Assembly: GCA_045593905.1 (NCBI GenBank)
Contig: JAZNXL010000015.1
Coordinates: 1 to 64,000 of the forward strand
Source: RGIG9041 sp045593905
GTDB lineage: Bacteria > Bacillota > Clostridia > Oscillospirales > QAKW01
Length of the DNA: 64,000 nucleotides
Reading direction: 5' to 3'
Shown piece after piece: positions 23,726 to 32,988 of this stretch; positions within the stretch are counted from its first letter, which is position 1, and the number at the start of each line of letters is the position of its first letter. The notes below the pieces were generated by a model. That model had not been told where the DNA came from. It worked only from the letters and a program-made list of their open reading frames with translations, and searched no databases. The position numbers and the translations under genes are program-made.

Positions 23726-24791
23726 TAAAATCAAACAAATTTATGACCACTATAACGAGGTAGGGCAAAAGCTTGCCGACCCGCAAATAATAAGCGACCA
23801 GGCGGCGTATACCAAGCTTATGCGCGAGCATAAACACCTAACACCAATTATCGACAAATACAACGAGTACGTATCTTTCAAAACCGCACTCGACGACAGC
23901 GCCGAGCTTTTAGAAGACCCGTCACTCGACGAAGAAATGCGCCTTTTAGCCGAAGAAGAACAAAAAGAGGCAAAAGATGCCATTGCGCGTATTACCGAGG
24001 AGCTTAAAATTCTTTTATTACCGCGCGACGAAAACGACGACAAAAACGTTATTATCGAAATCCGCGGCGGTGCAGGCGGTGAAGAGGCGGCACTTTTTGC
24101 GGCTAATCTTTACAGAATGTATACAATGTATGCCGAAACAAAAGGCTTTAAGTATGAGGTATTAAACCTTTACGATACCGAGCTTGGCGGCATTAAAGAA
24201 ATATCCTTTTCAATCAGCGGTGACGGCGCATACTCGCGCTATAAGTTTGAAAGCGGTGTTCACCGCGTTCAGCGTGTGCCTGAAACCGAAAGCGGCGGAC
24301 GTATTCACACATCAACCGTAACCGTTGCGGTTCTTCCCGAAGCCGAGGATGTTGAGTTTGAAATAAGCCCCACCGACCTTCAGATTGATACCTTTCGCGC
24401 ATCAGGTGCGGGCGGTCAGCACGTAAACAAAACCGAGAGTGCTATCCGTATAACCCACCTTCCTACAGGTCTTGTGGTTGAGTGCCAAGACGAGCGCTCA
24501 CAGCACAAAAACAAAGACCGCGCGCTTAAAATATTGCGTTCGCGACTTGTTGAAGCCGAGCGCGAAAAACAAAACGCCGAAATTGCGAGTGAACGTAAGC
24601 TGCAGGTAGGTACAGGTGACCGCAGTGAGCGTATCCGTACCTATAACTACCCACAGGGCAGAGTAACCGACCACAGAATCGGTCTTACCCTTTACAAACT
24701 CGAGCAAATTTTAAACGGCGCTCTTGACGAGGTTATTGACGCACTCATAACCGAGGACCAAGCCGAAAAACTCAAAAGCTCACAGGAGTAA
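23718..24791 (+). CDS. prfA: Peptide chain release factor 1
   Basis: A 357-residue protein reading UAA and UAG. It has the PxT stop-codon motif as PET in RVPETESGGRIHTS and the catalytic GGQ in RASGAGGQHVNKTESA (near residue 233). RF1 rather than RF2 is indicated by PxT in place of SPF. The usual partner gene prmC, which methylates the GGQ glutamine, does not follow; a Sua5 fusion gene starts 1 base after the stop instead. Confidence 0.97.
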   Translation: MINKIKQIYDHYNEVGQKLADPQIISDQAAYTKLMREHKHLTPIIDKYNEYVSFKTALDDSAELLEDPSLDEEMRLLAEEEQKEAKDAIARITEELKILLLPRDENDDKNVIIEIRGGAGGEEAALFAANLYRMYTMYAETKGFKYEVLNLYDTELGGIKEISFSISGDGAYSRYKFESGVHRVQRVPETESGGRIHTSTVTVAVLPEAEDVEFEISPTDLQIDTFRASGAGGQHVNKTESAIRITHLPTGLVVECQDERSQHKNKDRALKILRSRLVEAEREKQNAEIASERKLQVGTGDRSERIRTYNYPQGRVTDHRIGLTLYKLEQILNGALDEVIDALITEDQAEKLKSSQE

Positions 24792-24792
24792 A

Positions 24793-26400
24793 ATGACAAC
24801 CTTAACCGATAAAATACAACAGGATAATATCAACCTTGGTACATTGCAAAAATATGCCGATATTATAAATGCCGGTCAGCTTGTTGCGTTTCCTACCGAA
24901 ACAGTTTACGGACTCGGCGCAAACGCGCTTGACAGCGAGGCGGTTAAAAAAATCTTTGCGGTTAAAAACCGCCCTGCCAACAACCCGCTTATTGTGCATA
25001 TAAGCGACGTGTCAATGCTTAAGGACATTGTTTCAAATGTCCCTGATTTTGTGCTACCACTTTTAAAGGCGTTTTGGCCGGGTGCACTCACTGTTATATT
25101 TAAAAAATCGGATATAATTCCTGACGTTGTTACAGCAGGCGGCGATACCGTTGCAGTCCGCTGCCCGTCCCACCCCATCGCAAACGCACTTATAAAGCTT
25201 TCGGGTGTGCCTATTGTTGCGCCCAGCGCCAACCTTTCAACCAAGCCGTCACCCACCGAGTACCAGCACGTTAAAACCGACCTGTTTGGTAAAGTCAGCG
25301 GTATTATCGACGGCGGAAGCTGTGATATTGGTATTGAAAGCACAGTCGTTATGCCAAACACCGACGGCAGCCTTACAGTTTTACGCCCCGGCGCAATAAC
25401 ACCCAAAATGCTTGAGCAAAAAGGCTACAAGGTAACAGTTGATAAAAATGTTCTTGAGCCTGTAAAAAACAATACTAAAGTCGCATCCCCCGGTATGCTC
25501 TACCGCCACTACGCGCCAAAAGCACCAATGGAGCTTGTGCGCGGAAACGACGCGGTAAATTATATTAATTCAAAATTAAAACAGTACAAAAACCCCGCAG
25601 TTTTGTGCTTTTATAACGAAAAATCGCTGTTTGATGCGCTTTGTATCGAGTACGGCGACCCGAAAAATCCGCTCACTCTTTCGCATAATCTTTTTGCAGC
25701 TTTAAGAGAGTTTGATGAAAAAGAAGTAGACTACATATTCGCACGCGTAATTGAACCCGAAGGCGTTGGACTTGGCATATACAACCGTATGCTTCGCGCC
25801 GCATCGTTTAACGTAACCTTTGCAAACAAAAAAACAGTTGTAGGCGTTACAGGCTATAGCGGCAGCGGTAAAACCACCGTTTGCGGCTATCTTTCAAATA
25901 ACGGTTTTTGCCATATAAATACTGACAAGCTTGTGCACGAGCGCGTGTATACCGACCCCGAGGTTTTAAAAAACCTTGTGTCGCTTTTTGGCGGCGACGT
26001 TGTAAAAGACGGCGAGGTTGACCGCAAGGCGCTCGGTAATATTGTTTTTTCTGATAAAACCGCCTATAATTCGCTTGTTACAATGCTCACTTCGTATATT
26101 GTAACCGCTGTTAAAAAGGCAGTTGATTTGAGCGATGGCGAATTTGTGTGCGTTGATGCACCGCAGCTATTCCAATATCGGCTCGAGTCAATTTGTGATT
26201 ATACGCTCGGTGTTATAAGCGATAACGCGCTCAAAAACATTATAGAGCGGGACGGCATTGACATTGACAGCGCAAAAAAACGGCTTAACAACCAAAACGG
26301 CAATCAGTTTTTTATTGAAAACTGCGATTTTGTAATAAACAATAACGGTAGTTTACAACAGCTCTTTGAGGCTGTAGACAACATTATTAAGAGGATATAA
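24793..26400 (+). CDS. Fusion: threonylcarbamoyl-AMP synthase (Sua5) plus dephospho-CoA-kinase-like domain
   Basis: A 535-residue protein. Residues about 1-335 are a complete Sua5: the YrdC domain (LVAFPTETVYGLGANAL, KNRPANNPLIVHI, VAVRCPSHPIANAL) and the C-terminal Sua5 domain after SPGMLYRHYAPKAP. They make the threonylcarbamoyl-AMP used for t6A tRNA modification. From residue ~347 a CoaE-like P-loop kinase follows: GVTGYSGSGKTTV, NTDKLVHERV, GDVVKDGEVDRKALGNIVF and a C-terminal lid. The CoaE part deviates at APQLFQ (usually PLLFE) and lacks the usual Gln-x-x-Arg lid start, so its activity is uncertain. Confidence 0.88.
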   Translation: MTTLTDKIQQDNINLGTLQKYADIINAGQLVAFPTETVYGLGANALDSEAVKKIFAVKNRPANNPLIVHISDVSMLKDIVSNVPDFVLPLLKAFWPGALTVIFKKSDIIPDVVTAGGDTVAVRCPSHPIANALIKLSGVPIVAPSANLSTKPSPTEYQHVKTDLFGKVSGIIDGGSCDIGIESTVVMPNTDGSLTVLRPGAITPKMLEQKGYKVTVDKNVLEPVKNNTKVASPGMLYRHYAPKAPMELVRGNDAVNYINSKLKQYKNPAVLCFYNEKSLFDALCIEYGDPKNPLTLSHNLFAALREFDEKEVDYIFARVIEPEGVGLGIYNRMLRAASFNVTFANKKTVVGVTGYSGSGKTTVCGYLSNNGFCHINTDKLVHERVYTDPEVLKNLVSLFGGDVVKDGEVDRKALGNIVFSDKTAYNSLVTMLTSYIVTAVKKAVDLSDGEFVCVDAPQLFQYRLESICDYTLGVISDNALKNIIERDGIDIDSAKKRLNNQNGNQFFIENCDFVINNNGSLQQLFEAVDNIIKRI

Positions 26401-26403
26401 TAT

Positions 26404-26937
26404 TTGAAAAAACGACTGATAATAACAATATTTGCCGCCTTGGTATTGATTGCTTTGGTGCTCTGGTCGCTTTACTATTTGTTTCCGCAAAAGTATAGTG
26501 AACAGGTAACCGAGTACTCAAATCAGTACGGCATTGATAAAACCCTTGTTTACGCAATAATCAAGTGCGAGAGCAACTTTAATGCCAACGCAATGTCAAG
26601 CGCAAACGCACAGGGACTTATGCAGCTGACGCCCGATACGTTTTCGTGGGCGTATTCAAAACAACATAACAAACAACCCGAGAGCATAATGCTGTTTGAT
26701 GCAAAAACAAATATCTGCTACGGTTGTGCAACCTATTCAATGCTCAAAGCAGAGTTTAAAGACGATACAGTAGCGCTTGCCGCCTATAACGCAGGCAGGT
26801 CGCGTGTTAAATCGTGGCTTTCAAACCCTCAATACTCAAAAGACGGAAAAACCCTTTGCGATATTCCGTATCCCGAAACCAAAACTTATGTTAAAAAAGT
26901 TTTGAACACACAAAAAATTTATAAATTTTTATATTAA
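26404..26937 (+). CDS. Membrane-anchored SLT-type lytic transglycosylase
   Basis: A 177-residue protein with one N-terminal membrane helix (about 5-28) and a Slt goose-lysozyme-like domain outside. Catalytic Glu56 lies in IIKCESNFNANAMSS; GLMQLTP and LAAYNAGRSRVKSWL are the other family motifs. It cleaves peptidoglycan to anhydromuropeptides. The start appears to be TTG at 26404, 4 bases after the fusion gene, with GAGGATA as ribosome site. It is typical of short clostridial SLT proteins. Confidence 0.92.
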   Translation: MKKRLIITIFAALVLIALVLWSLYYLFPQKYSEQVTEYSNQYGIDKTLVYAIIKCESNFNANAMSSANAQGLMQLTPDTFSWAYSKQHNKQPESIMLFDAKTNICYGCATYSMLKAEFKDDTVALAAYNAGRSRVKSWLSNPQYSKDGKTLCDIPYPETKTYVKKVLNTQKIYKFLY

Positions 26938-26953
26938 AGGTGGGTAAAAAGTT

Positions 26954-28300
26954 ATGTCAAACGAACTTATTTACAAAAAACAAAACATCTTTGAAAAGGT
27001 GGAAAACACTACCGCTATTTTTGAAAAGTGCGAAGGTTATATCGACTTTTTAAATAGCTGTAAAACCGAGCGCGCATGCGTTAAGTATTTTGAAAAACGC
27101 GCTATCGAAAACGGCTTTAAAAAGCTTGATTTTTCTAAGCCTTTAAAAGCGGGCGACAAGTTTTATGCAATAAACCGCAACAAGTCTATCTTTGTTGGTA
27201 TTATGGGCGAAGATATTGAAAACCGCGGTATACATATTTCGGCGGCACACATCGACGCACCGCGCCTCGATTTAAAACCGCAACCTGTTTACGAAGACGA
27301 GGGCATTGCGCTTTTAAAAACACACTACTACGGCGGTATTAAAAAATATCAATGGACTGCAATTCCGCTTGCAATGGAGGGTGTTGCAATAACGACCAAG
27401 GGTGAAACTGTTGATTTTTGTGATAACGACTATACATTTTGCATAACCGACCTTTTACCCCACCTTGCAAAAGACCAAAGCACAAAAACTCTTGGCGAGG
27501 CTATCGAGGGTGAGGGCCTTCGTATCGTTTGCGGCTCAATTCCGTCTAAGGACGATACCGACAACAAAGTAAAAATGACTGTTCTTAAAATACTCAACGA
27601 AAAATACGGCATTACCGAGCGCGACTTAATTTCGGCCGAGATTTCGTTTGTGCCAAAGTTCGAGGCTCAGAGCATCGGCTTTGACAAGAGTATGGTTGGC
27701 GCTTACGGTCACGACGATAGAATTTGCGCGTGGACTGCGTTTGAAGCGCTTGTTGATGCACAAAAAACAAACCGCAGCGTACTTGTTGCACTTGTTGATA
27801 AAGAAGAAATCGGCTCTGACGGTGTAACAGGTATTAAGAGCGAGTTTTTTGAAATGGTACTCGAAAAAATGTGCGAGGGCGTAAACGTTCGCTTTGCACT
27901 TTACAATAGTAAATGCCTGTCGGCTGACGTAAACGCGGCGTTTGACCCGCTTTATCCTTCGGTACTTGATAAGCAAAACGCATCAATCATGGGCTGCGGA
28001 CCTACCGTTACCAAGTACACGGGTGCACGCGGTAAGTCATCAACATCAGATGCCAACGCCGAAACAATGGCATACTTTACCAACCTTTTTGATAAAAACG
28101 GCGTTATCTGGCAATCGGGTCTTTTGGGCAAGGTTGACCAGGGCGGTGGCGGAACTGTTGCAAAATACGTTGCAAACCGCAATATTGACACACTCGATAT
28201 AGGTGTTGGTCTTTTGTCTATGCACGCACCCTACGAGCTTGCATCAAAGGCTGATATTTACGAAACATACCGCGCATTCAAAGCATTTATGGAGGACTAA
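26954..28300 (+). CDS. M18 family zinc aminopeptidase
   Basis: A 448-residue cytosolic dinuclear-zinc peptidase that removes N-terminal residues, often acidic or hydrophobic. The metal and catalytic residues are present: His99 and Asp101 in SAAHIDAPRLD, the EIGSDGVTG segment with the general-base Glu (DKEEIGSDG), Asp in AYGHDDRICAW and the C-terminal His in LLSMHAPYELAS. A GGTGGG site precedes the ATG. It is followed at 3 bases by the DUF1015 fusion gene. Confidence 0.94.
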   Translation: MSNELIYKKQNIFEKVENTTAIFEKCEGYIDFLNSCKTERACVKYFEKRAIENGFKKLDFSKPLKAGDKFYAINRNKSIFVGIMGEDIENRGIHISAAHIDAPRLDLKPQPVYEDEGIALLKTHYYGGIKKYQWTAIPLAMEGVAITTKGETVDFCDNDYTFCITDLLPHLAKDQSTKTLGEAIEGEGLRIVCGSIPSKDDTDNKVKMTVLKILNEKYGITERDLISAEISFVPKFEAQSIGFDKSMVGAYGHDDRICAWTAFEALVDAQKTNRSVLVALVDKEEIGSDGVTGIKSEFFEMVLEKMCEGVNVRFALYNSKCLSADVNAAFDPLYPSVLDKQNASIMGCGPTVTKYTGARGKSSTSDANAETMAYFTNLFDKNGVIWQSGLLGKVDQGGGGTVAKYVANRNIDTLDIGVGLLSMHAPYELASKADIYETYRAFKAFMED

Positions 28301-28303
28301 GCA

Positions 28304-30685
28304 ATGGCTAATAAATGCGGATTTACCTATACCGACCTTATGCTTCCGTCTTTTAGCAAAGACGCCGAAGCTATGAAAAAATGGGCTTGCGTTGCCTGTG
28401 ACCAGTACACAAGCGAGCCTGAGTATTGGAACGAGGTTGAAGCGCTTGTGGGTGATGCGCCCTCAACTCTAAAGCTTATGCTTCCCGAAATTTATCTTGA
28501 TAAAACCGAAAAGCGTTCGCCTGAAATCACAAAAACAATGAGCGACTATATAAGCTCAGGTGTATTAAAAACTCAGCGTCAGCGTCTTATATATGTAAAA
28601 AGAACGCTTGCAAACGGTAAGGTGCGCCGCGGACTTGTAGGTGCAATCGACCTTGAGGTATACGACTATTCCAACGGTACAACCGCACTTTGCAGACCTA
28701 CCGAAATGACTGTTACCTCGCGTCTTCCCGCGCGTGTTGAAATACGCAAAAACGCGACTGTTGAGTTACCGCATATTATGATGCTTATCGATGATAAAGA
28801 AAAAACAGTAATTGAGGGACTTGATTCGTACACGGCGCTTTGCGAAAAGGTTTACGATTTTGACCTTATGCAAGGCGGCGGACATATCGAAGGCTACTCA
28901 ATAATTACCGAGTATTCGCGCACTATCCTTGACCTTATTGACCAGCTTTGTGAGAAGCCAAGAGCTGAGCATCCTTTGATTTATGCAGTGGGCGACGGCA
29001 ACCACTCGCTTGCCGCCGCAAAGCTTTATTACGAGCAATTAAAGGCAGAGCTTGGCGACAAAGCCAAAAATCACCCCGCACGCTATGCTCTTGTTGAGCT
29101 TGTTAATCTTTATGACGAGGCGCTTGAGTTTGAGCCTATCCACCGCGTTTTCTTTGGCGCAGATGTAAACAAGATTATGCAAAAAATGAGCGACTACTGC
29201 GGTCTTGTAAAAGGCAAGGCGCAAGGTCAAACGTTTGACGTTTGTATAGGTGACACGATACAAACCTATACCTTTACCAAGCCAAATTGCGCGCTCACAG
29301 TTGGCACAATTCAAAATTTTCTCGACCAATACGAAAAGACTTATGGCGGTCATACCGATTATATCCACGGCGATGACGTGGTTAAAAAACTCTGCGCCGA
29401 GGGCGCTGACCGTGTAGGTTTTATCGTTGACGGTATCGAAAAAGACAACTTTTTCGAGGTTATAAAAAAAGACGGAGTATTGCCGCGCAAAACCTTTTCT
29501 ATGGGTCACGCCTGCGATAAGCGCTTTTATATTGAATGCCGCAGCATTGTGGCTCCCAAAGAAAAATTAAAAAAAGTGGGTAAACAGGTGGCTTTTCTTG
29601 AAACCTCACCTCAAAACGCACGTAACGGAGAAGGTACTTTTGTACGTCTTAAAGACGGCAGAATTATGTACGCTTACACCTACTATATCGGCAGTAATTT
29701 TGCCGATGACGGTCATGCCGATATCTATGCAATTTATTCGAAAGACGAGGGCGAAAGCTGGACTGAGCCCGAACTTTTACTTGCTCACGATGAGACGGCG
29801 CAAAACTATATGTCGCCTTCGATTATTCGTATGCCCGACGGCAATCTCGGTATGATATTTGACCGAAAAGAGCGAATTGCAACATCTACCGACTGTATCG
29901 TGTATTTTACATCGTCTTGCGACGAGGGTAAAACCTGGAGCAAGCCGATATCCTGCTGCGGTGACAGACACGATTACACCGGCGCAGTTAACGATACTAT
30001 TGTTTGTCTCAAAAGCGGCAGACTTATGGTAGCACTTGCAGGAAATCATCCCGATTATAAACCCGATGACGTAAACGGTAACGTTATATATTTTAAATAT
30101 TCAGATGACTGCGGTAAAACGTGGAAGCGTATGCAAAACGTAGTGAGTTCGCCATATACAGACCGCTCAGGTTTGGTAGAACCCGGTATTTACGAGTACC
30201 AAGACGGCAAACTATGGATGTATTGCCGTACAACCTACGGCTTTCAGTATGAATCGTTTTCTGAAGACGGAGGTGTTAGTTGGTCACCTGCCGTGCCCAG
30301 CTTTAACTTTACATCGCCCGACTCGCCCATGCGTGTAAAAAGGATAGGGGAGCTTACTGTGGCGGTATATAATCCGCAGCCTTATTATCCTACGCGTCTT
30401 GACCTGTCGTCTAGCGGAACACCCCGACGTACACCGCTTGTAATGGCAGTAAGCCGCAACGACGGCAAATCGTTTGATGCAACCGGTAAATCATACAATA
30501 GCTTTGGTCTTGCAGATTTTCAAGATAGTCTTTACACTCTCGAAAATGACCCTGAAAACGCGTTTTGCTATCCTGCAATAATCGGCGTTAAAGACGGCAT
30601 ATTGATTGCATACTACCACTCAAACAATTCAGGTCACACACTCGACTCGGCAAAAATAATCAAAGTTTCATATGACGAAATATAG
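28304..30685 (+). CDS. Fusion: DUF1015 protein plus sialidase-like BNR propeller
   Basis: A 793-residue protein without signal peptide. Residues 1-~412 form a full-length DUF1015 protein, including its GDGNHSLAAAK motif and the usual ending (VLPRKTFSMGHACDKRFYIECR). From ~420 a sialidase-type beta-propeller starts as free-standing members do (KQVAFLETSPQNARNGEGTF). It has five Asp-box-like turns: SKDEGESW (~477), SSCDEGKTW (~538), SDDCGKTW (~599), SEDGGVSW (~651) and SRNDGKSF (~716). The junction looks like an in-frame joining of two genes. The domains would act in the cytosol; the substrate is unknown. The aldolase and oxidoreductase genes downstream suggest sugar-acid metabolism. Confidence 0.85.
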   Translation: MANKCGFTYTDLMLPSFSKDAEAMKKWACVACDQYTSEPEYWNEVEALVGDAPSTLKLMLPEIYLDKTEKRSPEITKTMSDYISSGVLKTQRQRLIYVKRTLANGKVRRGLVGAIDLEVYDYSNGTTALCRPTEMTVTSRLPARVEIRKNATVELPHIMMLIDDKEKTVIEGLDSYTALCEKVYDFDLMQGGGHIEGYSIITEYSRTILDLIDQLCEKPRAEHPLIYAVGDGNHSLAAAKLYYEQLKAELGDKAKNHPARYALVELVNLYDEALEFEPIHRVFFGADVNKIMQKMSDYCGLVKGKAQGQTFDVCIGDTIQTYTFTKPNCALTVGTIQNFLDQYEKTYGGHTDYIHGDDVVKKLCAEGADRVGFIVDGIEKDNFFEVIKKDGVLPRKTFSMGHACDKRFYIECRSIVAPKEKLKKVGKQVAFLETSPQNARNGEGTFVRLKDGRIMYAYTYYIGSNFADDGHADIYAIYSKDEGESWTEPELLLAHDETAQNYMSPSIIRMPDGNLGMIFDRKERIATSTDCIVYFTSSCDEGKTWSKPISCCGDRHDYTGAVNDTIVCLKSGRLMVALAGNHPDYKPDDVNGNVIYFKYSDDCGKTWKRMQNVVSSPYTDRSGLVEPGIYEYQDGKLWMYCRTTYGFQYESFSEDGGVSWSPAVPSFNFTSPDSPMRVKRIGELTVAVYNPQPYYPTRLDLSSSGTPRRTPLVMAVSRNDGKSFDATGKSYNSFGLADFQDSLYTLENDPENAFCYPAIIGVKDGILIAYYHSNNSGHTLDSAKIIKVSYDEI

Positions 30686-30708
30686 AATTTTTAAAGGGGG
30701 AAATTATT

Positions 30709-31494
30709 ATGCTTCATATGAGAGAAAGCCGTGTATTACGCAAAATGCGTAGCGGCAAGGTTGCAACCTGTACCAAGCTTAATTTATCCGACCCGAGAGC
30801 TGCCGAAATTGCATCACTTTGCGGTTTTGACTGCATTTGGGTTGACCTTGAGCATGTGCCGAATAGTATGGCATCAGTTGAGGATGCTGTTCGCGCGGCA
30901 AAGGCTTATGATGTTGACGTCCTTACCCGTGTTTCAAAGGGCTGCTACAGTGATATTTGCCGTCCGCTTGAGGCAGACTCGGCAGGTGTTATGGTACCGC
31001 ATCTTATGAGCCTTGAAGAAGCAAAACAAATTGTTTACTACACAAAATTCCACCCCATTGGCCGCCGCCCTATAGATGGCGGTAATGCCGATGGTAAATA
31101 CTGCCTTGTTAATACACCTGAATACATAACCGAGGCAAACAGTGAGCGCTTTACAGTTGTTCAGATTGAAGACCCCGAGCCACTTGCCGAGCTTGAAGAA
31201 ATTTGTGCACTGCCGGGCATTGATATGATTTTCTTTGGTCCTGCCGACTTTTCACAAGGTATTGGCAGCCCGCTTGGTGGCAACCCCGAGGTCGATAGAG
31301 TTCGCGCGCTTGTTGCAAAAACAGCGAGAAAACACGGTAAATTTGCAGGTACTGTTGGCAGCGCTGATAACTTTGACCAACTTGTAAAACTTGGCTACAC
31401 CTTTATCTCAACAGGCGCCGACGTGGTTGCGCTGTGGCAATATTTTGGGGATATTGCCAAAAAGGTAGAGGGTAGAGATATAGCTGATTTATAG
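30709..31494 (+). CDS. HpcH/HpaI family class II aldolase
   Basis: A 261-residue enzyme of the 2-keto-3-deoxy-sugar-acid or 4-hydroxy-2-oxo-acid aldolase family, which splits 2-keto acids to pyruvate plus an aldehyde. Family motifs: FDCIWVDLEHVP (near 42), SAGVMVPHLMSLEEAK, VQIEDPEPLAELEEI with the metal-binding Glu, and DMIFFGPADFSQGIG with the metal-binding Asp. An AAAGGGGG site precedes it, 23 bases after the fusion gene, so it is in the same operon. The exact substrate is not predictable. Confidence 0.92.
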   Translation: MLHMRESRVLRKMRSGKVATCTKLNLSDPRAAEIASLCGFDCIWVDLEHVPNSMASVEDAVRAAKAYDVDVLTRVSKGCYSDICRPLEADSAGVMVPHLMSLEEAKQIVYYTKFHPIGRRPIDGGNADGKYCLVNTPEYITEANSERFTVVQIEDPEPLAELEEICALPGIDMIFFGPADFSQGIGSPLGGNPEVDRVRALVAKTARKHGKFAGTVGSADNFDQLVKLGYTFISTGADVVALWQYFGDIAKKVEGRDIADL

Positions 31495-31506
31495 GGGGAG
31501 TATATT

Positions 31507-32469
31507 ATGAATTTTCCACTTGGTGATAAGCCTTTAAAAATAGGCATACTCGGTTTTACCGAGGGCAACGGACACCCGTATTCGTGGAGTGCGATGTTCA
31601 ATAACTACAACAAAGACGAAATGGAAAGCTGCGGCTTTCCGGTAATTCCGCGCTATCTTGAAAAGCAACCTGAACATACCTTTGGTATTGAAGGCGCAAA
31701 AATAACCTGTGTTTGCTGCACAGGCTTTAAGGGCAGGGAAGAGGCCGAGCATATTGCACGCGCGGCTAATATTCCTACAGTATATGATGACCCTACACAA
31801 ATGATTGGCAATGTTGATGCCGTTATTGTTGCTACCGATGACGGTAACGAGCACGTAGAGCGTTGCCGCCCGTTTGTTGAAGCGGGAATTCCTATGTTTA
31901 TTGACAAACCGCTTGTCAACACCGAACAAGATTTGCAAACCTTTGTTAAATGGCGCAAAGAGGGCGCAAAGTTTATTTCGTCGTCTTGTATGCGCTATGC
32001 AAAAGAGTATGAAATCTTTTATGATAACCACTATGAACTCGGCGAGCTTATGTATATATTGTCGCCAATGGCAAAAAAATACGAGCACTATGGTATCCAC
32101 GCGCTCGAGGCAATGTATCCGCTTTTAAAAGAGGGCTTTGTGTCGGTGCGCAACACAGGTACTGTTGAGCGTTCAATTGTTCATATCAAGCACAAAAGCG
32201 GCTGTAATGTAAACGTTGTTTTGGGTGTTGGTATGGCAGGTGCCGGTATGACTGTTATCGGCTCGCTCGACTCACGCTATCTTCGGGTAGGCGACTCGTA
32301 TTACGCATTTAAAAAGCAACTCGATGTGTTTGTAAAATGGCTTAGAACAGGCATAGAGCCGTTCCCGTTCAGTCAAACGGTTGAGCTTATGAAGCTTGTT
32401 ATAGGCGGTCTTCGTTCTCGTGAAGAGGGCGGCCGCGAGGTATTCCTCGACGAAATTAAAGCAGAATAA
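31507..32469 (+). CDS. Gfo/Idh/MocA family oxidoreductase
   Basis: A 320-residue NAD(P)-dependent sugar or inositol dehydrogenase-like protein. The N-terminal Rossmann part begins IGILGFTEGNG, which replaces the strict GxGxxG with a longer loop. NVDAVIVATDDGNEHVE and the FIDKPL signature (near residue 137) follow. It sits 12 bases after the aldolase gene. Together with the BNR fusion it forms a three-gene set, probably for an uncommon uronate or sugar acid; this is inferred from context. Confidence 0.9.
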   Translation: MNFPLGDKPLKIGILGFTEGNGHPYSWSAMFNNYNKDEMESCGFPVIPRYLEKQPEHTFGIEGAKITCVCCTGFKGREEAEHIARAANIPTVYDDPTQMIGNVDAVIVATDDGNEHVERCRPFVEAGIPMFIDKPLVNTEQDLQTFVKWRKEGAKFISSSCMRYAKEYEIFYDNHYELGELMYILSPMAKKYEHYGIHALEAMYPLLKEGFVSVRNTGTVERSIVHIKHKSGCNVNVVLGVGMAGAGMTVIGSLDSRYLRVGDSYYAFKKQLDVFVKWLRTGIEPFPFSQTVELMKLVIGGLRSREEGGREVFLDEIKAE

Positions 32470-32477
32470 AATAAAAA

Positions 32478-32506
32478 AAAGAGGCTCTCGGTCGAGAGCC
32501 TCTTTT
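32478..32506. terminator. Two-way terminator
   Basis: AAAGAGGCTCTCG (32478-32490) pairs perfectly with CGAGAGCCTCTTT (32493-32505) around GT or a similar minimal loop, flanked by A and T runs. It serves the oxidoreductase gene and the convergent P-loop gene. Confidence 0.9.
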
Positions 32507-32512
32507 AATTTG

Positions 32513-32914
32513 TTATATGTATTTTGTTACAGATTCGGGAGCGGTTTTTTCGTCAGCCGAAACAAGAACAACAACTTTTGCTTCGCCTGCAATGTTGTCA
32601 ATGTCAGCAAGTGCCTGACCGAATTTTTCAAGGTCGTTGCCGGTGATTTTAAGAGCACCGTCAACAAAAATTGAAGAAATGTCGTAGTTGCTTGCAAACA
32701 AGCCTTTGATAAAGCCTGCAAATGCATCAAAACCGCTTATATTATAATCTTTAGTATTGATAAGACGAACCTGTGAGGAAATATCGTACTTTAAACCTTC
32801 GCCGTATTCGAGGCAAACAACGTTACCTTTTTCGGTTTTAGCAGCTTCGTTTACCATTTCGATAAGCTTTTTGGTTTTTCCTGTACCCTTTGTTCCGATA
32901 ATCGCTTTAATCAT
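32513..32914 (-). CDS. Small P-loop NTPase of unknown function
   Basis: A 133-residue protein with a Walker A motif at residues 7-14 (GTKGTGKT) and a Walker-B-like strand (ISSIFVDGALKI). It is too small for a complete AAA+ or RecA core. Similar short proteins in Clostridia are often loosely labelled twitching-motility-like, without evidence. An AGGAGA site precedes the ATG. The gene follows pgi on the same strand; the 74 bases between them hold two short hairpins without a T-run. Confidence 0.75.
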   Translation of the reverse strand: MIKAIIGTKGTGKTKKLIEMVNEAAKTEKGNVVCLEYGEGLKYDISSQVRLINTKDYNISGFDAFAGFIKGLFASNYDISSIFVDGALKITGNDLEKFGQALADIDNIAGEAKVVVLVSADEKTAPESVTKYI

Positions 32915-32988
32915 ATTAAATCTCCTCTCGCTGCTTTTTGCAGCCTTTTATTTTTTACAGCAACCACAGTTGCCGCTTAGTTACTTTT

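Noticed and set aside
24498..24707. Minus-strand frame in prfA
   Set aside because: Shadow of the conserved release factor; no supporting signals.
30731..31009. Alternative frame inside the aldolase gene
   Set aside because: Out-of-frame shadow; the aldolase frame has all metal-binding motifs.
32915..32988. Two short hairpins between pgi and the P-loop gene as a terminator
   Set aside because: Stems are short and not followed by a T-run on the minus strand; read-through from pgi is equally likely.
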